Below are positions 41,165 through 51,840 of a DNA stretch of 61,163 nucleotides, in pieces. Under the pieces are notes generated by a model. The model made no database searches. It saw only the letters and a list, made by a program, of their open reading frames with translations, and was not told where the DNA came from. The DNA is from Zygnema cylindricum (taxonomy: Eukaryota; Streptophyta; Zygnematophyceae; Zygnematales; Zygnemataceae), in assembly GCA_037447655.1 (NCBI GenBank), contig JBBHKE010002969.1:1-61163 (forward strand), written 5' to 3'. How positions within the stretch are numbered: the stretch's first letter is position 1; each line of letters starts with the position of its first letter. Both the position numbers and the translations under genes were made by a program.

Positions 41165-42063
41165 TGGCCCTCAGAGTATGCAGATCCAAAAGAAGCTAAT
41201 CTAGATAGTGCCGACTCCAAGTTAATATAAACCCAAATGACTGACCCCTTGACAATCAGAAACCCAATATAGATTCACCCCTGTGAAATAACACTTTCTG
41301 TGTGCTCAGTTCCACCACATAATGCAAAGTTAGAATATGAGATTTGGACACATTCACCCACTTTGACTTTCCCTTTAAAATGCAGCCACCCTGGCAGACA
41401 AAAACTCTGACCGACTACACCCTTGTGTAGCCTCGACTCCCCTGAGTCCGCAGCAAAAAGAATCACTGAAAATGGTCAAGTAAATTGATAGTTATGGCTG
41501 GCCAAAGTTTGCCATTTATACAGAGTGCTCTCTGGGGGAGGCAGCTGCCTACCCAAAATTTTCTAAGTCCTATTCCCTCTCTAAAACTCTATCTACTAAA
41601 GTACAGCACCAATCAAATTAATGTGTCGTACAGAAAAGTACAGGTGCCGGTGTACTTTATGTACGGCCATTGTACGACATGGCCAAAATGTCGACACATG
41701 TCAAATCAGGATTAGTTCCTGTAATCTCCGGAATTCCCGTAGTCCAATGTTATCACGCCAGGTATCATCTGACGTGTATCGTAATATCTGTCCTAGACTT
41801 AACGGCTAGAGCTAACGGCTAATGCGAATTGACGGACGGCAGGTACTAGGATCAATTCCTGCGTCCGTCAACTAACTTTTGGTAAGTCTACCTAATTCAC
41901 CCCTTGTCTTCTCTAGAGAGCCTAGGCAGCCATGGCTCTAGCTCCCTATCCAGCCTTCAGTGACTACAACAAGTGTGGGGGCTTGGATAGGGGAGTTAGA
42001 GGCAGACCACCTCAGCTCTTTTTCTATCCTAATACAGACCTAGAAAATACTCAAATATCAACA
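41145..42063 (-). repeat. Element C 5' LTR with 292-bp internal deletion
   Basis: 919 bp. Matches the 3' LTR closely on both sides of a junction at 41776/41777; the sequence corresponding to 38569-38860 is absent, and 1211 minus 919 equals that length. The lost block held the palindromes and the candidate TATA region, so this copy has probably lost its promoter since insertion. Confidence 0.92.
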
Positions 42064-42135
42064 GAGTTGGCACTATCTAGATTAGCTTCTTTTGATCTGT
42101 GAATTCTGTGTGGCAATGGAGCCCAAAGAATTTCA
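42064..42135 (+). repeat. LTR 3' end fragment, + strand
   Basis: Reverse complement of the end seen at 51382 onward: GTTGGCACTATCTAGATTAG, then GTGGCAATGGAGCCC and GAATTTCA. It is probably the missing end of the LTR at 37407-37936, left after element C inserted and the intervening part was lost. Confidence 0.75.
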
Positions 42136-43172
42136 CTTTGAAGTATTTTCTAGGTCTAAAATGAAATGCAGAAAAGAAGCCTAGGTTGTCTGCCTCTAAC
42201 TCCTCTCTTCAGCTCCCACACTTGTTAGAATTACTGAAGGTTGAACAGGGAGCTAGAGCCATGGTTGCCTTTGCTGTCCTGAGAGAGACAGACAGTTGTT
42301 TTATTAGGTTTACTAAAAGGACACTTGACGGACCCAGGATTTGCTCCTGGTACCTGCCGGCCGTCAAAGTTAGCCGGTAGCGGTTAACTTTATCCTACAA
42401 ACCTAAGACCAATGGTAAGGTTTACAAGGTTTGACAAATTATTTAAATAGTTAGATGTGAACTAATTCATTTAGCGAAAAACTATATACGTCATGCATTG
42501 ATACAGTTTTGTAAAGTACAGAGTATGGTAGGATTCCGAAACGGATACCGCGCAGTTTATTTCAACAGCGAAACAAATATCGCGCAAGTATTTATGACCG
42601 CTATGATTCAAACCCGGTTTTGATCGGACGGCCACGAAGGATGTCGAGATCGCGGAATACGATTTTGAGGGTTTGCGGTCACCTCCTTATCGATTGACAC
42701 GTGGCACAACCACATTGGATTACGGCATCTCCGCGGATTAACGGAACGAATCCAAATATGACATGTGTCGACTTGTTGGCCATGTCGTACAATGGCCGTA
42801 CAGAAAGTACATCGGCACCTGTACCTTTCTGTACGACACAGTGTTATGATTGGTGCTGTACTTTAGTAGATAGAGTTTTAGAGAGAGATAGGACTTGGGA
42901 AAATTTGGTAGATTGGACCCTCTCTTAGAGAGAGCTTTTGGACAAAAGGTCAACTTTGACCCTCCATAACTTTTTACTCAGGGGAGCAAATTGAGAGTTT
43001 CTTTTTGCTATCGACTCAGGGGAGTCTTGCCTTCACAAAGATGTAGTTTGTCAGAGTATTTTTCTGCCACGGTGGCTGTTATTCTTACTGAAACACAAAG
43101 GGGTCAAGGTTATCCTAGAGGCTTTAATGTGAGCTGCCTACTCTGATGACTTATGGAGGTCTTAGAGTTGCA
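42136..43172 (+). repeat. + strand LTR lacking its first ~25 bp
   Basis: Runs from GTATTTTCTAGGTC to CTTAGAGTTGCA. Contains T-arm-like GGACCCAGGATTTGCTCCTGG near 42325 and G-box CACGTG near 42699. No recognisable internal copia region on its left; PIF-like coding sequence begins just to its right. Confidence 0.83.
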
Positions 43173-43176
43173 ACAT

Positions 43177-43565
43177 GAAGCTGTGGGTGGGAACGAAAAA
43201 ATTACCCCCACTCATGTACGTGACACATTTATGATAAGCTTAGAAAAATACGCCCTAGTCCATGATGGTGAAAGTCCAATGAAGAAAATCATTCCTTTGA
43301 GTTTAATGGCAATAGTATTGGAAAACATAGAAAATCGGGAACAGACCGTACCACAACAAGGGCGTTGGAACTTGAGGGATTTGAAACTGTAGTCATAAAA
43401 ATACATGAGAAGACGGTGAAGGAGAACAAAGAAACTTCTGACAAGATCGGAGAATTATTGGCTGCAACTTGGGAGAAAAACGACCGTCGACACGAAAAAG
43501 AAGCTAAAGAAAGGAAAGAATTACTTGATGTTGTACGTGCACTTGTTGGTCGGAATGTTCCTTGA
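43177..43565 (+). pseudogene. Possible PIF/Harbinger ORF1 (Myb-like) C-terminal fragment
   Basis: Two overlapping + frames (to 43392 and from 43365) join by one frameshift near 43370. The second is highly charged and probably coiled-coil (ETSDKIGELLAATWEKNDRR, KEAKERKELLDVVRAL) and ends at a TGA at 43566. PIF/Harbinger elements carry a second, Myb/SANT-type gene whose C-terminus is often charged and helical, and a PIF transposase lies convergent at 46246-47538. The assignment rests on position and character only; no Myb domain is visible because the 5' part is cut off at the LTR. Confidence 0.35.
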
Positions 43566-45477
43566 GGGAACAATACGTACAATGCCAACTGATTTTTCCG
43601 GTAAGCATCTTTTTACTATTGCCATAACTGTTAGAATCTTTTGTGTTAAATATGGATTTTATTCCAACTTGTGCATTTTAATGGCTGATTTATGTTTTCT
43701 GCTTTTTTTTTTCCTCTTTTTTTGCTTATATTTTGTTTTTCTTTCTGTTTTTTTTTTCGTTTTTTGTTTTCTTATTAATTTTTTATCTTATTTTTTTTTC
43801 TGTTTTCGTTTTATTGTTTTTAGGGTTATTGTTAATCTTACTGTTATATTCTTGTTGTTATTCATGGTTGTAGGATTGTTTACGCACTTCAAATATTATC
43901 CAATTACATTGTGATTTGGGGGTTATTTGGAGATAACTACTACGAAGGTTATCACACCCGAGTTTATTAACGATAGCAGATCCATTTATTCAACATCTGT
44001 AGCTATTCAGAATAAAAATAGTCATTTTTTGTGTTGTACTACAACCATTTGTGACTCAATTGTATAAGTTGTATTTTTGGTAAAGTTTAGGGAAAAAATG
44101 TTGAAAGCCTCCAAATCTTCCTCTTCTTGTTGTTTTTCATGCTGAAGTTTGTTTTTATTACTACTATCCTCTTTCACCTAGTGAAATTAAAAGAGTGAAG
44201 GAAAGGAGATGATAGATCGAGTGAGGAAGTGAGAGGAAGGGTCAAAATTGATAATTTGGTAGATCGACTTTGATGTTTAAAATAAATAATGAACAAATGA
44301 AAGTAAACTACAATGGAGAAAAAAGAAAAAAAATAATCAAATATAGCAAAAAGAGCTAATCACCACAAAAAAGTTATTTATCAAAATACCGAGGCAAATT
44401 TCTAGGGAATTAACTAAAAATAAACGCTTGAAAAAAATTATATCCTATAGGAAAAGAAAAACATCAAAAAGGATTTCCAATCCACCACTAAACCAGAGAT
44501 AAGATCCACAGATTACATCCATATGCTATAAACAAAAACATTTCACGCCCAAAATAAAGGCATGTACACATTTTGACATTAAAAACTTCTTGGGTTCAAC
44601 AGGTGATCCTCCTACATCTTCTCTCCTTTCCACTCCTCTCCCTTTGTTCTCTCTCTCCTCTCGTTCGGTGCTATATCTTGTTCAAGTTTTTCACATATGT
44701 TACGATACGTAACTTCTATAGAAAACAAAACACACAAGCAAATTTCTTTCGACTTATGAACCATCCACGTTAATTTTTGAAATGTTAAAATTTTAACCCT
44801 AAGGTGTCACCTCTATTTCATCTTAAGCACCAATTTTCAGAACCAATGAGAATTGTTGAACCTGGACCTGGTACAATGGTGTTGTCATTGGGAACTAATT
44901 TCATCACTTGCTAAGGAACTGACCAATTTACCCTTATTTTTTTCTGAACTATGAATTATTTTTAAAACCACATTATTTTCTTGGTCTATATTTTCTTCTA
45001 CCAGCATATAGTAAGTTGTCCAAGCATATCTTGCCCTCCCATCTTCGTTATTGAATGGAGAATCAACAGTCTAAATTTTTGACCCTGCCCGTGGGAATTT
45101 TTAAAATCTCTTTAATCAAATAAGAATGGTCGTAAGTGAAACTGATATCTCCCTCCTGTCGAGATTTTTGAGGAACATGCCGAACAATTAATTGGTCGGT
45201 TAAAACTACCTTTTCCTGCCAAAATTCACACCACACTTTAATCACAAATTAATCCCAAAAATACCAAACTCAAAATGCAAAAAAAAATAAAGACAAACAA
45301 AACAAAGATAATTTGAATAAAAAAGTTAATTGACATGAAAATAATTGAGCAACAGAATACAAAAGACCCAAAAAAATGAAAAAACCCAAATAACAATAAT
45401 ATAAAGAGATAAGTAATACCTGACACCGATAGATTTTGGCTTTGCAAGTTTGTTTCCCCACTGAAAATTTTGAAAGT
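43566..45477. other. Non-coding, T-rich stretch inside the presumed PIF element
   Basis: 43680-43870 is very T-rich, with a possible splice donor (CCGGTAAGC near 43600) and acceptor (GTTGTAGGATT near 43870), so part may be an intron of the gene above. The rest, to 45477, shows only short unremarkable frames. Confidence 0.4.

Positions 45478-45564
<87 letters not shown>
45478..45564. repeat. (GA)n microsatellite running into the assembly gap
   Basis: About 43 GA units with one interruption (AAAG near 45490). True length is unknown because it ends at Ns. Frames reading through it are artefacts. Confidence 0.97.
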
Positions 45565-45866
45565 NNNNNNNNNNNNNNNNNNNNNNNNNNNNNNNNNNNN
45601 NNNNNNNNNNNNNNNNNNNNNNNNNNNNNNNNNNNNNNNNNNNNNNNNNNNNNNNNNNNNNNNNNNNNNNNNNNNNNNNNNNNNNNNNNNNNNNNNNNNN
45701 NNNNNNNNNNNNNNNNNNNNNNNNNNNNNNNNNNNNNNNNNNNNNNNNNNNNNNNNNNNNNNNNNNNNNNNNNNNNNNNNNNNNNNNNNNNNNNNNNNNN
45801 NNNNNNNNNNNNNNNNNNNNNNNNNNNNNNNNNNNNNNNNNNNNNNNNNNNNNNNNNNNNNNNNNN
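45565..45866. other. Assembly gap, 302 Ns
   Basis: Unknown sequence directly after the (GA)n run; typical of assembly failure at a dinucleotide repeat. The real gap length may differ. Confidence 0.99.
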
Positions 45867-46245
45867 CTTAAAATGTTCATAATGATCCATCAACCCCCCT
45901 TATTACATGAAAACACTCATGAAAGGAAATCAGCAGTAAAATCATTTCATTCACGCAAGTTTTTCCACTTGCACTATGCCAAATTCATAGGCGTACATTA
46001 TCTTATTCCCCCCAACTACCTAGTAATACTTGTAAAATTCCGAAAAATGGCATTCCAGTCAAAAAATAACCTCTACAATTCTTAATGTTCTGTTTTGTTT
46101 GCACATCTTCTTCTCTCATACTCTTTCGCTTTCACTCCCTGTCTAATATTGTTGGCCATAGTGGAATCAACCAATTTCAAACTAAATCACGCCTCCTTTT
46201 TTCAATCACTATTTTCTACATAACTAACAAAATACTAAGTATACC

Positions 46246-47538
46246 TTACACTACATAAAATCCATGCCTCTCGTACATGTCTTCTGCTAAAATATCACGC
46301 AATCGTTTGCCGTCTTCTTCCCCATACGCGTCATTGATATCCCTTTCATCCTCTACTTCCTCATTCGGGGGCGTAGTAGGTGGAGTTACATCGTCCAGGT
46401 AAGGTACTTCCTCCTCTAACATCAAATTATGCAACGTGCATACGGTGATGATGGTGTTGACTAAATGCTCCGTGCTCCTGTAAGTAATTTTCCTGTCTAT
46501 CACAGGCCACTGCTTCTTCAAAATGCCGAAGACCCTTTCTGCACACATTCGTCTACTACTATGGAAATAATTGAATGATCGTTTAGGTTCTTGTAGATTT
46601 GTGCCTGGATATGGAGTAATTAACTGTTTGCTTAAGGGGTACCCTGCATCGCCTATAAGGAAGGGTTGTACTTCATTGAAATTAACACTAACGGTGGGGC
46701 CTTTGATTCCTTCGCCAAACATTATTGCATGTCCCACACCAGAATTCCGAAACACCCTGGAATCGTGAACGCTTCCAGTCCACCCAATGCATGCGTCTAA
46801 AATGCGGGTATTGGGTGCAACTACAGCCTGCAAAATTGTGCTGTAATTGTGTTCTCTATCGAACCAATCGGCTGGTCTCATGCCATCCCCTAATTTGATG
46901 GGTATGTGAGTCGCATCAATGGCACCGCAACAATTTGGAAACTGAAACTTGTAATCTTTAAATGCATATACAAGTTCGTCAAACTTTGGTCCTTTAGGCC
47001 ATCTTATCAAACGCGGGGTAATTATCTCCCAAACAGCCTTACAAAAAATGACTTGCTTCCTTATAACTGTGACCTTGCTTACTCCAAAAAGTTCCCCCAC
47101 AGACGCAGGAGTGTTCCCCGTGGCAAGACGGTACAGCACCATCTCTATTTGACGTTGCACTATAATTTTTCGGTTTGGGATATTCATAAAAGGTCGGGCT
47201 GGGTTGGTTTCCATGCGAAACCCTATTTTGTCTACCAAATAACTAACAAGACGACGCGGGAGACGAAACAACATTCTGTACCTGTTGTCATCGTACTCTC
47301 TTAAAAGGTTCATCGAGAAATGAAGACTTCTAGGGCGGATGTAAAAACCTCCACATGTCCTTCGTCGTCTGATCATCGTCCTTCCGAATACATCTGCAAA
47401 TTCCAGAAACCTGTGGGAACTACAGTTGATGTTCCTCTGTGCGATATACATCATGAAGGTTAGGATAATCAATTCTTCGTCATTATATGCACTTTTTCTC
47501 AACGCTAACAAGATGAATAGGATTAAAATTAGCTCCAT
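46246..47538 (-). CDS. PIF/Harbinger transposase (DDE_4, HARBI1-like), intact
   Basis: 430 codons without a stop, close to the usual 400-450 for plant PIF transposases. A helix-turn-helix candidate spans ~145-165 (ASVGELFGVSKVTVIRK). The RNase H-fold catalytic triad is complete: Asp208 (CCGAIDATHIPI), Asp297 (LIGDAGYPL) and Glu334 (CAERVFGILKKQW), with the family-typical GSVHDSRVF at ~256-263. The acidic C-terminus (PPNEEVEDERDINDAYGEED) ends in GFYVV. The enzyme cuts element ends and inserts at 3-bp TWA targets, normally with the partner Myb-like protein. Intactness implies recent activity or domestication. Terminal inverted repeats were not located. Confidence 0.92.
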   Translation of the reverse strand: MELILILFILLALRKSAYNDEELIILTFMMYIAQRNINCSSHRFLEFADVFGRTMIRRRRTCGGFYIRPRSLHFSMNLLREYDDNRYRMLFRLPRRLVSYLVDKIGFRMETNPARPFMNIPNRKIIVQRQIEMVLYRLATGNTPASVGELFGVSKVTVIRKQVIFCKAVWEIITPRLIRWPKGPKFDELVYAFKDYKFQFPNCCGAIDATHIPIKLGDGMRPADWFDREHNYSTILQAVVAPNTRILDACIGWTGSVHDSRVFRNSGVGHAIMFGEGIKGPTVSVNFNEVQPFLIGDAGYPLSKQLITPYPGTNLQEPKRSFNYFHSSRRMCAERVFGILKKQWPVIDRKITYRSTEHLVNTIITVCTLHNLMLEEEVPYLDDVTPPTTPPNEEVEDERDINDAYGEEDGKRLRDILAEDMYERHGFYVV

Positions 47539-47888
47539 TATGGATAAGTTTCAAAAACCTTCCTCGGGTAACAATTTGACAATCCCTAAAAATTTGTCAG
47601 AAGTCTGTTTTTTTTTAATCCTTCTACCTGATGGAAAGATGTTTGAACACTTAACTGGAGTGAAATAATCTCACAGAGTGTTGCTACGTATGAACGTTTG
47701 ACTTCGTTATGGAATAGAACATTAATATAATAGCCGTTAAGAAAGTTAAAGCGAGTGAAAACCTAATGTTCGTTTCGAAATCACAAACCCTAAAGGAAGG
47801 TTGGTGGAAGATAAAGACGCATGAAAGAAGTATGGAAGTTGTATCGTACGATCACCTGGTACGCAAGTACATAGTATCACTTTTTACA
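47539..47888. other. 5' flank of the transposase, no gene seen
   Basis: AT-rich; would contain the transposase promoter. Short frames only. No copia sequence. Confidence 0.5.
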
Positions 47889-48066
47889 AAATTTGGTCGG
47901 TGTGAAAGATTCTTGACGATTTTCAGTATCATATCTATAGTAACGTGGCACCACACGTTTGCTAACACGTAGATTACAGACTCTGCGTAATGGACCTTCG
48001 TTCAAAATGTAGCATTCTGTAATGTTGGCCGTACAATTACAGAATGTTGTAATCGAACTTCACCCT
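47889..48066. repeat. Dispersed repeat, copy 2
   Basis: Same ordered blocks as 34302-34487 (GGTCGGTGTGAAA, GTGGCACCAC, TTTGCTAACACGT, GGCCGTACAATTACA, GAACTTCA). It ends where E5 copia sequence starts at ~48067. Confidence 0.75.
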
Positions 48067-48840
48067 CATCCACCATTTCATCATCACCAAACTGAATACC
48101 TTCGAATACACCAAGCTTTTTCATTTCCCTCAACATATCAAAATGCACATGCCCCAACCGCTTATGCCAAATCATCATTTTTGGAACACCAACATAATAA
48201 GCATTCTTCTTTTCATTACCGAGGTTAATCGTAAACATGCCTTGGCTACCCTTATCTGCCGTGAAGTAGACTTCATCCCCATACATAGCTGTAAAGACTC
48301 CCTTTCTAGTGAAGGTATCAAACTCTTTATCATCTGACACAAACGTAGAGACAAGATTTTTACTTAGCTGAGGAATGTAGAGTACATCTGAGAATGTGAA
48401 TATAGAAGTCTTACCCTCCAGTAAGACTTTCAGATCTATTGACCCCACTAGATATGTGGTAATCACTCTCCTATCCCCATACTCTATCTCTACAATAGGG
48501 ATCTTTCTTAGCTTAGTGAAGAGATCCTTATCAAGACACATATGTATGGATGCACCTGAGTCGATGATCCATCCTTCCTATGGAGCTTCCCGAATTGCTC
48601 TAAGGGCACATTTTTGTCTCCAAGGGATCTCTTTCTCCTCCAGACTCTCGTCAACGAGAAGCTCCCCATCCTCCTCTGAGGACTCGTCCTTGGTTTCTCT
48701 TGTCACTTTTGTGACCATTAGTGCCTTTTTCTTCCCTTTGGAAGAACCCCCTCCAATAGCAAGGTTCTCGTGGAGCACCAGCTCCAACAGCTTGACACAA
48801 TCCGCGATGAAGTGTCCCGGCTTTTTGCAAAAATGACAAA
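48067..48840 (-). pseudogene. E5: copia zinc knuckle-protease-GAG-pre-integrase fragment
   Basis: One frame with a single TAG: zinc knuckle CHFCKKPGHFIADC, acidic linker (ESSEEDGELLVDESLEEKEIP), an intact protease active site IIDSGASIHMC, RKIPIVEIEYGDRR, FVSDDKEFDTFTRKG, and MIWHKRLGHVHFDMLREMKK. Cut on the left before the zinc Cys pair and on the right by the E6 LTR. Better preserved than the other protease regions, and in its own subfamily. Confidence 0.87.
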
Positions 48841-49920
48841 TGCAACTTTGCGACCGCAATTCCTACTCAGAGTAGGCAGCTTACTAGATGCCTCTAGGAT
48901 AGCCTCAATTCCTTAGTCATTAATTGAGTTTTACGGACACCTTGACAAAATACAGACTGACGAGAGTGCAGCCCTTGGAAGAGCAGACTTTCTTAAGTTT
49001 ACCACAAAAAGAATCCTTGAATTTGCTCCCTTGAGCAGTTAATTATCAATGGTCAAATATGACCTTAAGTTTACCACAAAAAGAATCCTTGAATTTGCTC
49101 CCTTGAGCAGTTAATTATCAATGGTCAAATATGACCTTTTATACAGAAGCTCTCTAGGAGAGAGGCGGATACTTGTAATTCTCCTAAGTCTTAAGCCCCT
49201 CTCTAAATCCTCTATTACTAATGTACGGAAACAATCAAATCACTGTAAAGTACAAAAAGGTACTTGGCCAGGAGTTCTTTCTGTATAGCCTTTGTACGAC
49301 ATGGCCCAGAAGACGACCCCTGCCGCATCTGAGTTTGCCATGGTATGTCCCAGAGATTACGCTATTCAATGTCATGCTGCCACTTGTTACTTGGTGTGGC
49401 AGTGACCGCAAACCGCCAAAACGTCCATTTGGCGATGTCGACTTCTTCCTCTGCCGCCCGATTGATATCGACCTTAATTCAGAGCCGTTTAAAATACAGC
49501 TGGTATTTTTTGATGTAACTATATCCATCTATTTCTATGTGATAGTGGCCCGTTCGTTAGTTAAATAAACTTCTATATTTCCACATCTTTATGTAGCTAT
49601 CGTACCCTATATACTTCACCACAGGTCCTAGTCTATAGGCCAAAGCTACCGGCTACAAGCAGATTGACAAACGGTAGGTACCAGGATCAAATCCTGGGTC
49701 CGTCAACCTTTTTGATAAGTTTACCAAAAAGGACTGCTTTCTGACTCTAAGGGAAGCATAAGCAGCCATGGCTTTAGCTTCCTCTCTAGCCTTCAGTGGC
49801 TACGGCAAGTATGGGGGCTAGAGAGAGAAGTTAGAAGCACGCTGTCTCTGTTTTTTCTTGCTCTTTTTTAAATCAATTAAGTAACCTAGAAAATACCTAT
49901 GTAAACCTTTAATATCAACA
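48841..49920 (-). repeat. E6 3' LTR
   Basis: 1080 bp, TGCAACTTTG to AATATCAACA. Contains an 82-bp tandem duplication (units starting 48993 and 49075), the clearest pol III-like A box TAGTCTATAGG (49629-49639) and B-box-like GATCAAATC (49685-49693), and a covarying U3 hairpin (49788-49830). Confidence 0.9.
48993..49138. repeat. 82-bp tandem duplication in the E6 LTR
   Basis: TTAAGTTTACCACAAAAAGA..GGTCAAATATGACC is present twice with almost no differences, offset by exactly 82 bp. Found in no other LTR here. Confidence 0.92.
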
Positions 49921-51381
49921 CTCCCATTATTTTGTAGTCACTTTTAAATTTAAGTCCACATTTTTCTCTGCAAAAAAATTATTTAGGAGAGGGCACAGGC
50001 TTTGTCATCATGTCTGCCACCATCTCACTTTCTGGTCTATACTCTAAATTTATTATTTTGTTCTCAACCTTTTCCTTGACAAAGCTAAGTCTGATATCTA
50101 TGTGCTTTGCTTTAAAGTGATGTTTGGGATTAGCAGCAATTGCAATTGTTGCTTGATTATCACATAATATTTTCTGAATTTCACTCTTAAGATGTCCCAA
50201 TTCACCAAGCGAGGATTTAACCCACATCAATTCCTTCACCGCAAAGCAAGATGCCATATACTCTGCCTCCATGGTTGTTTAAGCAATGACCTTTTGCTGT
50301 TTACTACTCCAGCAACAAGCACCATTCCCCACATACAACACATATTCAGATGTATATCTTCGCATCGGAGCATCCCCATAGCTGGCATCACTCCAAGTGG
50401 TGATGTTTGTATTTTCCCCACCCAGATGTAGCCATAGATCCGTAGTCCCTATGAGATATTTGAGGACCCTCTTAGCTGCTTCCCAATCCTTTTTGGTAGG
50501 GGCATTCAGACTCCTACTTAGCACTCTTACAGGTGATGCCAAATCTAGTCTGGTACAATTCATAAAATAAATCAGACTGCCGACTACCTTTCTATATGGG
50601 ATAGTCTGCATAAACTTCTTCTCTTTTGGACCTAGATCATTATCTAGAATTAAGATATCTCCTTCCTCACTCCCCTCACTTCCCTTTTTTAGGTCCATGG
50701 GAATCGTACAACTGTTGGCTTTGTCCATCTGAAATTTTTCAAACATGTTTCCAATTGCCTCTTTCTAATTTAGTCTAATCATTCTCTTTTCTCTATCTCT
50801 CTCTACTTATATTCCCAGAATATGTCTTGCCTCCCCCATGGCTTTCATTTCAAATCTTCCCTTTAGATCAGTTTTTAGTTTGTTGATTTTCTCCATTGAC
50901 TTACTCGGAACATGCAAATCAACAACGTAAATTGCAATAAAGATGACACCTTCCTAATCTTCAAAAACATAGCTTGAATGATCTGAACTGATCCGGATGT
51001 ATCCCAGACCAGTAAGGAACTTATCACGTTTCTTGTTCCATTGTCTCGGCGCCTGTTTCAAACCATACAGAGATTTGATTAGTCGACATACCTTACTTTC
51101 CTCTCCTTGTTCCACGAATCCTTTCGCTGTCGTATGAGGATCTCCTCCTCTAGTTTTCCATTTAAGAAGGTTGTCTGTATGTCCATCTGGTGTACTTCCA
51201 TGTCTTTTATAGCTGCCTGAATGAGGACTATCCGGACCGAGGGAAATTCGACGATCGGAGCAAAGATTTCTTTGTAGTCTATTCCCTCTTTCTGAGTAAA
51301 ACCTTTGGCCACTAATCGGGCCTTATACCGCTCAATAGTATTGTCCGGATTTAGTCTTAATTTGAAAACCCACTTACAGCC
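49921..51381 (-). pseudogene. E6: truncated copia RT-RNase H
   Basis: RNase H is open in two frames (49979-50272 and 50279-50746): YRKVVGSLIYFMNC, ENTNITTWSDASYGDAPMRRYTSEYVLY, MEAEYMASCFAVKELMWVKSSLGELGHLK and PKHHFKAKHIDIRLSF. RT at 51079-51381 has GCKWVFKLRLNPDNTIE, GFTQKEGIDYKEIFAPI and DIQTTFLNGKLEEEI; its YVDD box reads YVVD. It stops at 51381, where a different LTR begins, so everything upstream (integrase to 5' LTR) is lost. Confidence 0.87.
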
Positions 51382-51612
51382 TGAAATTCTATGGGCTCCA
51401 TTGCCCACAGAATTCGCAGATCCAAAAGAAGCTAATCTAGATAGTGCCGACTCCAAGTTGATATAAACCCAAATAAATGATCCCTTCACAATAAGAACCC
51501 CAATATACCTTCACCCCTGTGAAGAGAAGACCTTCTGTGTGCTCAGTTCCACCACAAAATGCAAAGCTTCAATATGTGTTTTGGACAATATTCCCCACTT
51601 TGACTTTCCCAC
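51382..51612 (-). repeat. LTR end fragment of the element C subfamily
   Basis: TGAAATTCTATGGGCTCC through TTTGACTTTCCCAC, homologous to the first ~230 bp of the C LTRs (CAGATCCAAAAGAAGCTAAT, GATAGTGCCGACTCC). Its end hairpin (51385-51414) is the most perfect in the window: AATTCTGTGGGC/GCCCATAGAATT closing on loop AATGGA. Confidence 0.85.
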
Positions 51613-51840
51613 TGCGGACCTTTTTTTTCTTCTGCCGCAGGCGAATTACTCATATGCTCCATTTATTGCCACTTTCTCTAATTTTAGTTTTGACGGATGC
51701 GTTCAAGGCCTTTTCTCCGGCTCCTTATTGTGGTTTATGCAAAATATCCAACAAAATACAAATGGGACGTTAACCTTACAGAATTTCAGCAAGTCATTTT
51801 AAGTGCAGTGAGACAATATTATTTGATTTGGACGACAGAT
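51613..51840. other. Non-TE sequence, no gene supported
   Basis: Short + frames lead into the adjacent minisatellite (for example FDGCVQGLFSGSLLWFMQNI, residues only suggestive). No domain recognised. Confidence 0.35.

Larger units (their letters stand above)
37937..42063 (-). mobile_element. Element C: miniaturised gag-only copia element
   Basis: LTRs 37937-39147 and 41145-42063 are nearly identical apart from a 292-bp internal deletion in the 5' copy, so it is young. PBS, polypurine tract and gag are intact, but the internal region is only ~2 kb. Pol is reduced to short blocks homologous to protease flank, integrase end, RT end and RNase H, without any catalytic motif. This is the layout of a non-autonomous element (compare TR-GAG elements) that would depend on related elements such as E1/E3 for RT and integrase. 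No target duplication is seen (GCAAT left, GAGTT right). Confidence 0.88.

Noticed and set aside
37932-42068. Target duplication for element C
   Set aside because: Flanks are GCAAT (left) and GAGTT (right). GTGGCAAT does recur 46 bp into the right flank, but inside an LTR end of known sequence, so it is probably coincidence or deletion-related.
43680-43900. Membrane protein from the Phe/Leu-rich + frame
   Set aside because: The frame is a translation of a poly-T-rich stretch, more like an intron.
45436-45893. Long frames of alternating Arg/Glu or Leu/Ser
   Set aside because: They are translations of the (GA)n microsatellite and the N gap.
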